Translations under genes and position numbers: made by a program
Notes under the pieces: generated by a model
Told to the model about the DNA's origin: nothing
Database searches by the model: none
Seen by the model: only the letters and a program-made list of their open reading frames with translations
Part shown: positions 11,162 through 26,100 of the stretch, one piece after another
Numbering within the stretch: the stretch's first letter is position 1
Layout of the letters: the number at the start of each line of letters is the position of its first letter
From: Styela clava
Taxonomy: Eukaryota > Chordata > Ascidiacea > Stolidobranchia > Styelidae
Length of the DNA: 64,000 nt
Direction: 5' to 3'
Assembly (NCBI RefSeq): GCF_964204865.1
Contig: NC_135250.1
Span: forward strand, 5,270,001 to 5,334,000

Positions 11162-14100
11162 ATGTTGCAGTTCACCGAATGTAAATTGTGTGAACTCAAG
11201 TTTAAATCAGAATTAGTGAGTACATTTTTATATTAATACTGTATTGTATACATTTGCTTATAATTTTATTTGAATATAGAAGTTATAGACAGGGAGGGCC
11301 AAAAGGAATTTAACTAATTATATCCTAAAAATATATTTTGGATTACAGATGTTTGAATGAAATTTTTTAATTAGGTCACAATGTGCTATATCAAATATGT
11401 CCAATTTTGAAATGAATATTACATCTCAGAAAAAAGGTGTATGTCATTTTCATTATCTGTTCCTAATTCAAGGCTTAATAAGATTTCATTTTATTTTCAA
11501 TATATTATATATTTTGGGTCGTTTGGTTCTACTTTTTGAACCTATTAGGTTAACTATCATTTGTTCTTTTGTTGAAATTTAACATAATTTGTACCTGTAA
11601 TATAGACCCGAACCGAACTCTCTTCAAAATTTGTTCAAATTCATAATGTCAACAATTATCATTATAAGATGCAGTTTTCGATACTCCATTTTTTTTTAAA
11701 TCGTTGATTCATCATCTCTCTCTCTCTTTCAGGAACTAGAAGAACATTTATTTTCGATTCTTCATCATAGAGCTTTGAATACAGAGAAGGGAGAGTAAGT
11801 GAATTGTAATTGTAATTGTAATTAAATTATAATTATTCTATTGTACGATTAAATAGGTTGAAATAAATTACTGATAATAAGAAAAAAAATTAAATAAATC
11901 ACATTGAAGGAGTTTTTGGATTCATGGCAAATACTAGTTTCCAGATTCCTATATCAGAACTTACTTTTGTTACTATTTTTTATAAATAATCATAGGCAAA
12001 ACGGAGATTTGGAGGTTATCAATTTTGGGACCTCCTGAAGGATGCGCAACAGGATGGCGCACAACCTGAACTCAGGTTGTGTACCAGGTTAGGGTTCAGG
12101 TTATGCGACATCTTGGTGCGCATACTGCAGGGACCCAATTTTGTTACACTATGCATATGCAGCTAAATTCTACCAATTGCATTGTAGCATGTCTAACGCA
12201 CTAACAGCAGTCTCAAATTATTGATGATCTCTTTTGGTTTATTGAATAATCAATAAAATAATTTTAATCTTGACAATAATAGGTGCAAGCATGAATGTAA
12301 TCTGTGTGGAGTCACTTGCAAAAATCTTACTGATTATGTCGCTCATCTGACTAGTGATTCTCATAAAGAAAAAACAAATGAAAGAAAAGAAGCAATCAAT
12401 AATGGACATTATTCACATCCGAAGAATAATTTGCGAAAGTGAGATTTCATTAAAAGTTTTTGGTTATATTGTTGGGGAATGTGATCAGTATTTGTATCAA
12501 ACATCTTTTGTGAACAAAATGAAGTCAAGGCTTTTGATGGTTGAGAATTGAGATGTTTATTAGGAAGGCATGACTTGGAAAATAAGGCAACGTTAAAAAA
12601 AACTGCAGAATTGTATTACCTTCTTAGTAGCACTCCCGTAGTGTGTGTACCAGGTTGGGGTTAGGCCATAATTTTATTCCGATTTTCCCTATTTTAGTTC
12701 ATTGCGAGTTCTGGGACTGTCTGTGTTAGCCAAGTAAATATACACCTGCCCATAGGTTTCAGTCCCTTTACACAACTTGATGTAAAGTAGGCGAACAAAA
12801 TAGTTACCTCCATATTGGTGCACATACTTCTGGAACGCCTTCTTGAGTCCCCTCTTTACCCTTCAAGGGAACATTCATTCATAACAACTTAACAAGTTAT
12901 TTTTGTAGAATAGTTAGTTTCAAGTCATTATTTCAATATCGCTGAATATTTTTTTAAGTTGAATAAACATTTGGGTAAACTTTAAGGGCGTTATAATAAA
13001 GTTCCAACTTTGGCTTGGGATTAGTTTTTCCAGTCTCATAGTTTATTTATTATATATCAAATATCAAATAGTTTTGTATGGTATCATGCACTGTACTGTA
13101 CGTTAGCATTGACTTGACGTTGCAGTCGTCACATTACACGTTCTGTCCCTGACTTAAACAAAGTTTATTTAATTTGGTTTTTAGATACACCTCGACGTTC
13201 ATGTGTTTACCTAGGAAAGCGAAACAAATGCAATTATCAGAAGAAATGAAGAAAAATCCAAAACCAACAGGTATATTAAATATTCCGTTTAATTAACACA
13301 ATCAGGACTGTACAATTAAAAAATGGCAAACAAGTAATAGAAAAAAATATTAATTATTAATTAATGTGAAAAATTGTAATTTTCTCCTCTCATGGATTGT
13401 TTTTATACAGTCATCTGAAAATTTTTTGGTCTAATTATAAAAAATGGTGAGAAACGCTGTTTTTCCCAAATATTCTATTTATCATGTCACCAATCTATGA
13501 ATATGCAAGGATTTGGCAATTTCTCTGTTCTAAATAACACATTTAAAAATATATTTATTATCCCATATTCGAAATTTTTTTTATCTTTTCAATCTTAGAA
13601 TGTATTTGGAATAAGTAATCATTTGTTTTTTGTCATACCTGATTGGATGGCGTAAATATGAATGCTTGCACAAGGCTTGTTCTGAGCAAAAGGGGTGAAT
13701 ATATGAACACTAGCAAAAGAAGTAACCAACTAATGTTTCAAATCATTATTCCAAATTTCAGTATCTCCAAGAGATCCCAGACCTCAGTTCAAGAATTATG
13801 AAAGAGAAGATTTTCATTTTAATCAAAGACCAAATAACGAGCATCACAATTTCGGGAGAGATCAGAGGCCCAGGCCCCCATATCATTGGCAAGACAATGA
13901 TTATCGCTACGGGCGCCAATACCATCCTAACAATTTCCCACAGTGGCATTCCATGGGTCGTTATGGGGGGTGTGACCGTCGACCTTACCCCAATGTTCCG
14001 GATTATGATCATCGTAATTACGACGATTCAAATCCTTACAATCATGGATGGATAGATAGATTACCGAGAAATATGAATTCATGGCAAAGACAAGAGTTTG

Positions 14101-17100
14101 ATAAAAACACGAGAAATATTCAACGGCTGAATAAAAGTATCGAGTCTCTTCCTAAGGTTTGCAAATAATTTTTTTGGAATTTTCGTTTTGACTTTAACTG
14201 AAACGAAGTGTGTTTTGACTTGTTTTGCTGAATTATTGTTGTTGTTGCGAAAAATTGACTTTCTCTGAAACTAATGAACTAATTAATATCAAATTTTCAC
14301 TACTTAATTGAAGGTTTAAAAGGTCGGTAGGAGACTATTTCTTCACAAAAAAATGAAGAATTTACACTGTATTGAATATAAATCAATTATATAAATCAAT
14401 TTTCAAGTATTTGAATATCTAATTTATTTTAATTTTTTTGTAGTTGTGAATATTCGCCGATATTTTAATCTCATCCCCATTCTTCGATTTCACAGAGCAG
14501 TGCACATTACAGAAGTCCGAGAAATAACAACGATCATCATTCACGATCATTAACGAGTGATCAAGCGAGAACCAAACAACTGGTCGCTCGGGCTCATCAA
14601 GTCATTCAAAATGGAAAATCTTCATCACAACCGGCACCGAAAAAATTAAATGTTTCATCTTCAAACAAGAAGCAATCAGAAAAACAACAAAATAAAACGC
14701 AAAGTAACAATCAAACTTTAAACAGGAGTAATTCTTCTTCCAGTTCATGCAAAAGTAAAACATCTTTAACCTCAACTGAAAAAAAACAGAGTGCAAAAAA
14801 AATGAAACGAGTTGGGAGTCTCGATCCGGATTTATCAAAAGTGAACGATAAAAAATTGTCTGTGAATTTACAAAAACTTAAAAAATGGCAATGCCGAAAG
14901 CGAGCCGTTTCTCTTGATAAAATTGTCAATTCTGAAATGATCAATAAATTCCGAGATCAAATTGATACGCAAGCTTTAAACGTTGGAAAAAATGGAATTA
15001 AAACAAACGAAAAGGCAAATAATGAAAAAGGATCAAAAAATAACATTGTTTCTAAAAACGACAGCTCAAATAAGAATGACAAAAATGTAACGAAACAACC
15101 TGGAACCTCGGAGAATATCCGAGCTGAATTTAGGAAAATTCTTGATGAAATTGATCAGCCAGTTGCTTCAGCATCGGAAATTATACAGAATGCTGAAAAA
15201 TTGGACAATGGAAATGGGAAAGTTGATGATTGCTATTACGTAAGTCTTTGATGTTTTTTTTTTAGATTAGATTGATGTAACACTACTCTAAATCAAAAGT
15301 TAGATTACTGACATAAGAGTAATTACTTTAAAGCTGTGGTTGATATACTACTAGGCCAAATACGCACATTGACGGTAATGCACATACCACATTGATTTCT
15401 GCCTATAAGTCGCCATATTGAACTTCAAATTATGTTATGACGCACTCGCAACTCTTATTTCTGTCCACATATTAACTCTCGTTAATTACTACAAAACAAA
15501 CGCCATACAACAAGCTGATATTAATAAATTTATGAGCAATTTTTTATGCGTTAGAAGTGAGTTAGTTCTAGAGTTTCAAAAAGTTCGTTCTAATTTATGT
15601 AATTTATTTTTAAGTTTTCAGACACACCAACATCCTCAAGCATCGATCTTTCTGAGCAACAAACTACTCAAAATGATACCCTATATTCGAGTGTGTATAC
15701 TCAAGGTACCGAGGGATTTACTCCAGATACTACTCAATATACCTCACTACCTGAACTTAAAGATAATTCTGATCTAAACTCTGTAAAAGTGAGCGCAGAT
15801 TTGACATCAGAAAAGTCCTCAAATCTGACACCAAATTCTGACACTCCTGTACGGGATGTCATTCAAGTTGCAAGTGATGTTGATACTCCTAACACAAAGA
15901 ATAGGATTCATCCACAGCCGAATATAAATAAAGCCAGGAGCAGGTGGGTCAATGACTTTAATATATTTATTTCATTAATTTTTTTGTTATGAATGTTGTT
16001 TGTATCTTAAATTTCCAAAAATTACCATCAATTAAAAAATAGTTTCAAAAAATAACCCTAACCTTCAAATTTTTATATTTTTTTTTGTGTTGTCTTACTT
16101 GTCTATTATGTGTACAGCATTGAATACAGGGTAATTTCATCTTATGTTAGGCTCTTTGACATAGTTGTTCAACCCTCATGTCAATATTATTTGGAATTGC
16201 TGGTTTTTAAATACTGTTATCGGCTGATCATTTTTAAAATTCATTTTCAGATTATGTTCAAAACAGAAAGAAAGTCCCGATATTCCGCCTGAAGGACGAC
16301 AAGCAAAATTAAAAAAACTTTTACAAAAGTATGATCGAACGAAAAAGAATTCGCCAGACGTTGGCAACAGTGCTGGGAAAAAGATTGCTGGTCCCAGGTT
16401 CGTAAAACATACCTTTGTGTTATAACTGTTACTATGTATGGAGAGGAAAAATTTTAGTGACACATAGCATATGCATGAAAGTCATACAGAAAGTGGCATC
16501 GCAAGCATTGAATGTTAATAATAAATAAAGGTGTTTCTATGAGGCGTTTTCAATCATGAAAAAGGGCGCTTCCGAAGTATGTGTACCAATATGGAGGTAA
16601 CTAATTTTGTTTGTCTACTTTACATCAAGTTGTGTAAATGGACTGGAACCTATGGACAGGAGTATATTCACTGGGCTAACACAAACAGTCCCCGAACTCG
16701 TAATAGAACTAAAATAAGGAAAATCGGAATAAAATTACTCTGTTACATACTCTAACGAGAGTACCAAAAAGGACTGTATTTGAGCAGGCATTGACATGTA
16801 TGTACATAAGAACTCTTTAACTACTTTATTAAAGCACCTAAATCTATCTTTCTTGTTCAGCAATTTACCACTCAGTCAAAAAGATTTTTTTCATTTTATT
16901 CCAGGTTTGGCATCAATTTACATTTGCGAAGCGAAAGCACAGAAAATTCAGAGATGGAATCCATAGCAAAGGTGTGTAGATTGAATCTCAAGTCTAAAAA
17001 TGATTAATCCCTCTTGTGTGACGAAAACACTAATTATAATCTTATTTAAATGATTGTCTCAGCAGCTGGCTCATGCATTGAAAGAAATAACTGGTCGACT

Positions 17101-20100
17101 GATAATCCCATATTTGACATGGGGAGCCAGACGGGATCTCGTGGTCCGTGATATAGTTAGACCGTTACATACCTTTCCAATTTCTTGGGATAAATGCCAA
17201 ATAACTATCCCTAATGTGAAATAATATTTCATTTTCAGGCAATAGAATTGGTGGAATTATTTCCAGAGAAACGAACTCGATCTCTATCAGAAAACGACAG
17301 CACATTATCATTTGCAACTGCTGGCACAAATTCCGCAACTAATATTATTTCTGACGAAAATATCCAGAGACAAAATTTAACACCCAATGGAAAAAGTTCT
17401 CAAACTATACAACAACAACAACAACAGCCTAATAATGCTTCAATTTGCCAAACTGGTATAAGTAGTATTATTAATATTCAAATTGCTGAATAAAATTAAA
17501 AACTATGCAAGGGTCAAAGGTCATATGCATTTTAGAACTTATATATATCTGATGTCAATCTAATTCATTAGTCCCCAAACCATCATGATTCATGGCTTTT
17601 TTCTGAAGACTCTCAAAATGTGGTCCCCTGATTTACTATGAAAATACCTAGTTTTTCTTTGAATTAGAAAAAATAACTGTCAGTTAAGTTTCCAAAATCC
17701 ATATTTCAACAAAAAAATTTATTGGTGCTTTTTTCTGAAGGTGCTTCAACTCCGGTAGTTCCTGATCCAATGTCACAGTCTTTCAATTCGAAACTTTTAT
17801 CGATGTCAGAGCGGGAAGAGACATTACATGCTTCTGTCAGATCACTTGCGGTACAAGAGGCAAATGTACAGTCAGAAATTGAAAGAAAAGTAGAGGTATA
17901 AACTTTCTGACTTTCTGTGTTTTTGAATTTACAGTTTTTTTATGAGCCATTTTCACATCTTTAATATGCTGCCACAACCAAACTAAAACCAAATTTTGAT
18001 GTTTTTAGCCGAAAAATAGCTGAATGAATTTATTGAGATTTTGATTAAATTCAGTTTTGGTACGAGGCTCATTTTTTTCTCCTCTTGCTCTTGTAACACT
18101 ATAAGTATTGTTTATGAAATGTAACTTTTTATGTCACACTTACATGGCCCGCCAGATTAGGTGCGCAAAATTTTTGGATTCTGGTCTGAAAACTATGCCC
18201 ACCCCTGCGCTTGGCCATTGCGTTCACTTGGATGTGTTGTACTTGTATGTACATTTTGTCAACTAGATATATAAAACACCATTTTCTGGAAAAATTCTTA
18301 CATTCCAGGCCTTGAGGCTTTTTTATGCTGAAGTCGAGAAGCTCAAGGAACGCAAAATGTGCATTGATGCTTTGAAACGGAAGAACGAACAAGAGTTAGA
18401 ATCGTTAAGGCAAGAAAGACTTATGTTATTAAGGTATGATGACACTAAAGTTACAAATTTTAATTTATTTCTCTATGTTTGAACTTATTTTTCTATAACT
18501 ATGAGCCTCTTAGATTCTGAAATATTCATCTCAAAATATACCTTGTTGACATTTCTTGCTATAACTGATGAACCGCAAAACCCTTTTGAATTGTTAGTAA
18601 AAATAATCAATACGATCAGGAAGGCAGCTATGAGGTAGAGCAGGGCTTTCCAAACTTTTAAGCTCGCTACTCTCTTCTAATATATTGAAATTTCCTAGCT
18701 ACCGCTTGTCGGGTCTTGCGATCAAAGTCAGCATTGTTATGCAAGCGCACCACTTCTCTGATCCTATGTATTTGTAGAAATCGTGAGATTCATGTTTTGC
18801 ACTGGTTTCAATAATTGTGTTTCGAATCAAGAGTAAATAATAAAGTACTATAGATATAGTACTTTGTGTGAAATTGGTGTATACTTTGCGACTCTCAAGA
18901 GTCGTTGCACGCCTCCCTTTGGGGCCGTGGCCCTCAGTTTGGGAAGCTCTGAGGTAGAAGAATACTGTAAAATGTTTGCCATGAAAATCTCGTTTCATTT
19001 ACTTTTATTCTCTGAATGAATGATAGTATTATAATTATTTTTACTCATTGTTTAAAAATAAATTATATTTAATATTTCCTGTACACTCTGTTATAGTAAT
19101 TTATTTCTGTTATCTCAAATTCATTCATTCAGATTTTTATTCAATTTTATTTTACAGAGGCACTGTGAATGGTAATGCTTCCCAAGAAAATTCTACAACT
19201 GAAGGTTCCATATTTCAAGAAGTTATTCCCAATTGTCGACGATCTTCTTTCAATGGGTCCAGTTTTACCCACAGTACCCCGATCCCTGACATGCAAAACT
19301 CTTCTGCTGAAATTTCATCATTTGCCACAAATGTGAATTCTGGACATGTGAATAATGCAACTGCACAATTGATCTCTGGTAGGGCCGGTGAGTAGCATTG
19401 TAGTCTCAGAATTCTATGTTTTTCTCCTGCGGAATCCTTATAATTCGATTTGCAATATGAACTTCAGTCTATTACAATGGATCTCAAATCCTGATGATTC
19501 GTGGCCGCTTTCCAAAGACTTTCTGCTCCTTTTTGTGGACTGTTTTCCATTAGTTATTATATTCACCATGTTTAATAATAAAAAGCCATTGAAGGAATTA
19601 TTACAATTAGAGAGTTAAAGAAGTCACGGTTAATCTACTTTCAATCAACGTAGCCATCGCAAATGTGGACGCCCTTGCTCATGACCCCTAGAAAACTTCT
19701 CGTGGATACCTATGGGGGCAGAGGGGCCAATTTGAGCAGCCCTGATTATTGTATACGATTTCTTATCTTTGACAGAACTCCAAATTTAGCTTGTTGCCAT
19801 AATCTTAAAATTACTTATTGTATAATGCAGGAATGGACTTTTTGTCAGTCAGCCGTTTAACTGTGTACTACTCTATTAATATTCAGTGCAGTTCTATATA
19901 TTTATATATATTTTATTTCTGTATAGTGTATATGATAAGCCCTTTGCTTGTGTTGGCCATAGAAACAATTTTTGCCCCCCTAGAACCCTGTTCTAAAATG
20001 TCAATTAACTTTATTTGTAACATTAACTTTTCGTTTATCAGATAAAAATGTCATATTTCTATTTATTTTTCCAGCGTTTCAACCACCAGATTCTGGTCCG

Positions 20101-23100
20101 TTTTTACCAATACATCAGGATCAAATTCGACCAACAATCACATCACCTCCTAAACACACCGCTTTTGATATAAGAAATGTTAAAAGCGAGCCAACACAAA
20201 AAGATTTACCATTTGTTCAAGTGCCCTTCCCGAGATCAAAAGGTCAAGGAAGTGAACAAGGAAATGAACACACAGAAATAAATATAAAGCAAGAAACAGA
20301 TAATCAACAATCATCGAATAGTTTCAATCAATCTAAAAGTTTATCGTCAGAGTCCTCGTTGCGCTGCGATGGTAATCGAGAGCTCTCACGAGAAGCAGAC
20401 TCTACTCAATTTTACTCAATTTGTAACGATACACTCAACAATACGACTCTCTCTGCTACGAGCGCAGAAGTTGATAGAATTTTGTCGAAATATACAAGAC
20501 AAAAAACTGATTCTAACAGTTCTGACCAAAATTTAAATTCTCCGCAAAAACAAAATTCAAGAATGAAGAATAAGAGGAAAAAATTACAACCGAGAATTGG
20601 TATGCGACGAAGTCCACGTAATTTATCCAAATCTTCTCCACAACAACAGACTTCATCTAATGAAGTAAGTATAGCGAATGAGTTAATGGTGTATAGCTGA
20701 ATTTAATTAGTCATGGTCAGGGGTGGGATCCAATTTTTTGTCAGCCGGTTCCTTTACAAAAGTCATATTTTTTAGCCGGTTCTGTTACAAACAGAACATT
20801 GACAGTAACCAGTAATGCTAACCGGTTTGCTGGTCTCATAAAATTCTGTGATACGGTTCTATAGAACCGGTGCGAACCGGCTGAATCCCACCACTGGTCA
20901 TGATTATGAAGTGGTTGGACCAGTGGACTAACTATGTGGGAATTGTGTGTCAATTATCTTGAGTACAAATCTCATGCCAACTACCTCACTCAGTGTGTAA
21001 TAAGTTGGGTACTCCTGTCCTGTAGTGTGTGTACCAGGTTAGGGTCAGGTCATAAATTTATTCCTATTTTCTTTATTTTAGTTCTATTACTGGATCGGGA
21101 CTGTTTGTGTTAACCAAGTAAATATAACGCCCTGTTAGGTAGCTTCTTGCGTTAACTGACACATTTGGAATATCACATTTCATGTCTCTTATTGAAGACA
21201 AATATTTACAAAAATGATGAATTTTTTTTTTAGAAAATTACTGATAAAAATGATAGAATAGCTAGGGATTTCTCATAATAATTTTTTCTTATTCCTCAAC
21301 TTTGTGTAACAGATAAATGGAAATGAACAACCACAAGAAATTTCTGAAGGTAAGATTTTATAAAAAAAAATTAGGGCTATCAAGTAGTAACTGTACCAGG
21401 GTCGTATTTTAAAACTCCCCTGGGTTGATGAAATTTCGAAAGTAATGTTGTGTCGCAAACATTTTATCTTCTATATTATTTGTACTATGAAAATTTATAT
21501 ATGGTGAATTGACTGCTTCGGTAGAATCGCTCAAATCATGACTTTTGTTATAAATTCAAAAATTTGAATTTAAAAATTCAGATTTGTAATGCTTATATTC
21601 ATAGTCACTAAGAATGCATTGAGTTGTCTGAGCATTCTCATCAAACAATTATAAAAGACTTTTAAGCTGGAGTCAGAGGTTAAAACCATTTTTCGGAAGT
21701 ATAAATTGTTGTCAATCTGTGTCTGAGCTGAAGTATTTTAAATGGATCAGATCTTGGGGTTTAAGTATGTTTTCAAATTCTCTACGATTCAACAGCCGCT
21801 GTTTAAAATTAATTTTTTTTGACATCACTACATATGTCAAATTAATTTTCCAGATATTATTACGAATGATGTTATTCCCAAAACAATGAAGGCTCATAAT
21901 CTACCATTGGTTGGAATGCATCTTGTAGATGAAGGCTTAGTTACCTGTTCATTAGATGAAACAGTGACTTTGCATCGTACTGGAGGTAAAGGGATTTTAT
22001 TAATTAGGTATTAATCATGCCCAACTATTTGAGCATTTCTCTGTTACATTTTTGGGTATAATGATGAGAAGATGGTCTGGTTATAATTAGAGATCTTGCA
22101 AGAACGCGTTGTCATTGCACTGCTGATTACCCCCATAAAGTTTGCAGTTTCAGAATCGTTCTTGAGTAATAGTGTGCAGGGAATAGGATTTTGAAGGAGA
22201 GAAGAAAATTAATAAGATGACTTAATCCTATGGTGAACTATTACTTCTCATGGGTTTGAACTTCTAATTATAACATCCGACGCAATTATTACTAGTTGCT
22301 TTTTTCATGAAACTCCTGTTAAACACCAAATATTATATAATTAGACCCAATTTATACCGCTGGGTCGATATAGCGACCATAGGATTTTGAACCCAGGCCA
22401 GGATTATAGCCTGCGACCAATTATTCTATAAAGCCTTGTCAAATTAGACACCAAATTTTAAAGCATTTCAAAATTTCTGCAATCATTTTTAAACCTATTT
22501 TATGTGGATTGTTTTTATATTTTCAGGAAGAAGAATTTCTGAAAATCTTGGTGCTACTCCTACAGCCATGACAGCAACTTCAGATGATAGAAGCGTTGTC
22601 ATTTTTGTCGCTACTCAAAAAATGATTTGTACAAAGAATAATAATGATGATTCTCAAGTTATAAACAAAATGGAACATCATCTCAGTATTTATACAACAA
22701 CTGTCCCTCAGGTATGTCAGTGGAACGAATTGGATCAGTGATTGGCTCTAAATACCAAGATCAGTCATGTTTATTTAATATTTTGATCTGATTTCAATCA
22801 TAATTTTAAATTTCAATATTTTTTATTTCAGAAACATTCCTTCAACAGGGAATCATCGTACATTTTAATGCATCGAATACCAATCAAGACAAGAGTATTA
22901 TGTTTGCATTATGATAAAAATTATTTATTTTGTGGAATGAGAGATGGAATGACAGCAATTGTGTCATTAAATATGAATTATAAGGTGCTGTCATGAAATG
23001 CTTGACTTGTTTATTTCCTTTTTTTTGATAATTTTATCAGTACCTTATCCTTCGATTTCTTCGGGTAGATGGGAAAGGGTGTATTGACTTTCAATATACT

Positions 23101-26100
23101 CAACTATGTTGGTATTTCAGATTACGCCTTTTGGGTTCAAATCCCATTCCCGCCAATCCGAGTATAATAAATTGGGCTGACACCTGACAATACTGAACAG
23201 AAAAGTTCACAGTCCTTCTAAAAACAGTAGCTCTTTACATATTGTTATATATCAGTGATAGCTTTTACATGGCCTTCTTCGGAGCAAAGTGAATAAGCGT
23301 AAAAAGTAAAAAATTTCCCTCCTGAGTCTCATGGTAAAAAACTACTCAAATCCTGAGTTTAAGCTTTGGATCATTTTGACAGCCAGATGACGATGTCAAT
23401 GTGCTTGAGTGTCACTCATGTAGTGCTATTACTTGTCTAACAACTGGTAGAGAAGGTCCTCGTCGTATTTTATGTTCTGGATCAACGGACTGCACTGTGT
23501 CTGTCCGTGATGCAACTGACGGCCTTTTACTTCGAACTATCCAAGGACATATGAAAACTGTGACTTGTTTACAGGTAGATTCAATTTTCTTGTCATTGTT
23601 GTATTGTACTATTGTCTTGAAATGGATTTTAGGTTATGGACTAGTGGTTAAAACATTGAAATATGCCGGCAACGTACGCCCTTTGCCCTTGAGAAACCCT
23701 GTTCAAGACCAATTTCCCAAACCAAAAATATGTTACAATTTGTTCTTGACAGTTGGTCCACAATGAGTTATTCAGTGCAAGTGTCGACAGAAAGGTTCTC
23801 GGCCACGATTTGATAACTGGAAATTTGCTTCATAGGTTTGTAACTTTGTTTCAATATTCTTCATTCATTTATGTGCTAGAGGATTGTTGGATTCATCGTC
23901 GCCTTAGGGTGGTTCGAGTAATCGTTGATTGCTTAGGTTAGTGTCACCATTAAGCCCATGTATCTGAAACAAATAACGAGTCAAGTATTTCTATGAGCTA
24001 GTAAAGAGGCTGTGGTTCACCAAATGATTAAGTCATCTTATTGACTTTTCTCTCTCATAGTATAAATTTCAAAATCTTATCATAATTGAATCATTGGGCA
24101 ACAAAATAATGTAACAATGACTTTTAGTAGAGATTCTCATGTTTTCTGACCCCACGGACCAACTCGCTTTATTTTTTTTTTTGATAATATTTGAAAAATC
24201 ATTATTTTTTTCTACGATATTTCCCAGTTTCTGACGTCTCTTCTGGATTCTTTAATTTGTTTTGGATATTGTTTTCCTGATTTTATTACTGTTCTGCATT
24301 TTCAGGTTCTCAGGACATGTTGGTGTTGTACGTTCACTGTCAGTATTTTCTGGAAAGTTGGTGACACTGTGTTCTGATCGGAATATAAGATTTTTTGATA
24401 TTAAGGTGATGAATTTATATAATAAGATGATTCTGCCTAATCTCAGATTCGAAGTGTTTTTAAATTCCGTCCGGTCACGGTTGAAAGCCCACAGAACATA
24501 AATTTATTCTGGCACACTTTATTGGGACTTTATGTTGTTATTCATTTTGTTATTATTTCTTTCCTTCTTACTCTTGTTATGAAAAAATCACTTTTCTCTT
24601 TAATTACTGGGCCGCTTGCTTTGAAATTTTCAGTGGTTGAAGATTATGGAATTCCCTGCTATCTTGTGCGCAGGTGAAGTTGTGATTACTGCGGTACTGG
24701 TAGTCTACTGTGAAAGATTGCATACTCGTGCTACTTCGTTTTGTTGGCGTTTGTGTTCATAGTTTGAACATCTCTCTCTCTCTCCCATTTTTAGACCAGT
24801 CGCTTGCTACAGACACCAACAAGTATTCCTTCACTCCCACTTTTTTCATGTCTACAAATCAATAAAGATTTGACATCTTCTGATAAATGCTCAGTTATTA
24901 TCGGTTGTGAGGATAGTACAGTGATCCGCCTACCTTTTCCGACCAATGGGAAGCCTTCAATAGATCTTTCTACAGAAAGTCCTATCAGGAAATCTCCTGC
25001 TAAAAATACAGTTAATTTAACTGGTGATTATGAGTGTCGGGTAAGAATTTTGTTATTATTTTTTAAGATTTTCAAATATGTAGGTTAGAAGCATTGTTCA
25101 AAGTGAAAATCATAAAAAAAGAATTTTTTTTCTTGATATACCCCTTTTTCTTTGAAAAACAACAGCTATCTGGTTTAAAATTTTATAAGTGAATCCTTTT
25201 TTGATTTACTATTTTGAGGTTCGAGTCAATTTATACCATTACTCTCTACAATATTAAAGCAAGTTCTTCAATAATAAATCTTATTTTAGATGACTATTTT
25301 AAATTTTAATATCATTTATTATTTTTATTATAATTCAGTGGGCTGGGTGCGTAGGTGCTGGTACATTTTCAGACATTGGTTCTCTTCAGAAGCATGTGTT
25401 CAGCGTACATGTCAATCCCCACGATCTAACAGAATATGCATTAGATAGATCAACAGCTACTCTCTCATTTGGAACATGTTGTCAATGGGAGAGTTGTACT
25501 CATTATTTTGCTCCAGAACTGGATACTATGACTGTAAGTGTTAAGGTTGTGTGACTTATAACTATCTACTGCAGCAGGGTTTCCCTAACTTTTTAGGCCG
25601 CGGACCCCATTTGTGAATCTTAGTTTTGGCGGACTACCCCATACTATGCCATATCAATCTGTGTGCCTAACCATCGAGGAACACTACAACACAACGACAC
25701 AATTGCTTTTACCGATACCAATGGATATTCGTCCTCATCACTCAACCAAAAAGATACAATGACTTTTTGATTGAAATCGATCATTAAAGATCGATCAGAC
25801 TCTTTTAATATCGTTGGGGACCCAGGGGACGGCAGAGTTCGGTAAACCCTGTACTGGAGTGTACGTTTTTCAACTTAGTCAGGTTCGCATTTTTAAACTC
25901 TCCGGAGGTGCGAATCAAATTCAAAATTCTGAATTACCCACAATTAGTAGTTGTATTCATTTCAATGCTAAATTGGTTATGCAATACCCCAAAAATTAGT
26001 TCTTGTAAACCATAGTAGCACCTTACCTGGTATTGGAGGGTTGTGCGGGGCCATGTGCAGACTGTAAAGCATATAAAACTTAATAAAAAACTTTTAATTT

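Noticed and set aside
15418..15777. 119-residue ORF overlapping a ZNF106 exon
   Set aside because: It is out of frame with the exon that reads TPTSSSIDLSEQ and continues into DNSDLNSVKVSADL. It starts in the intron and has no domain features.
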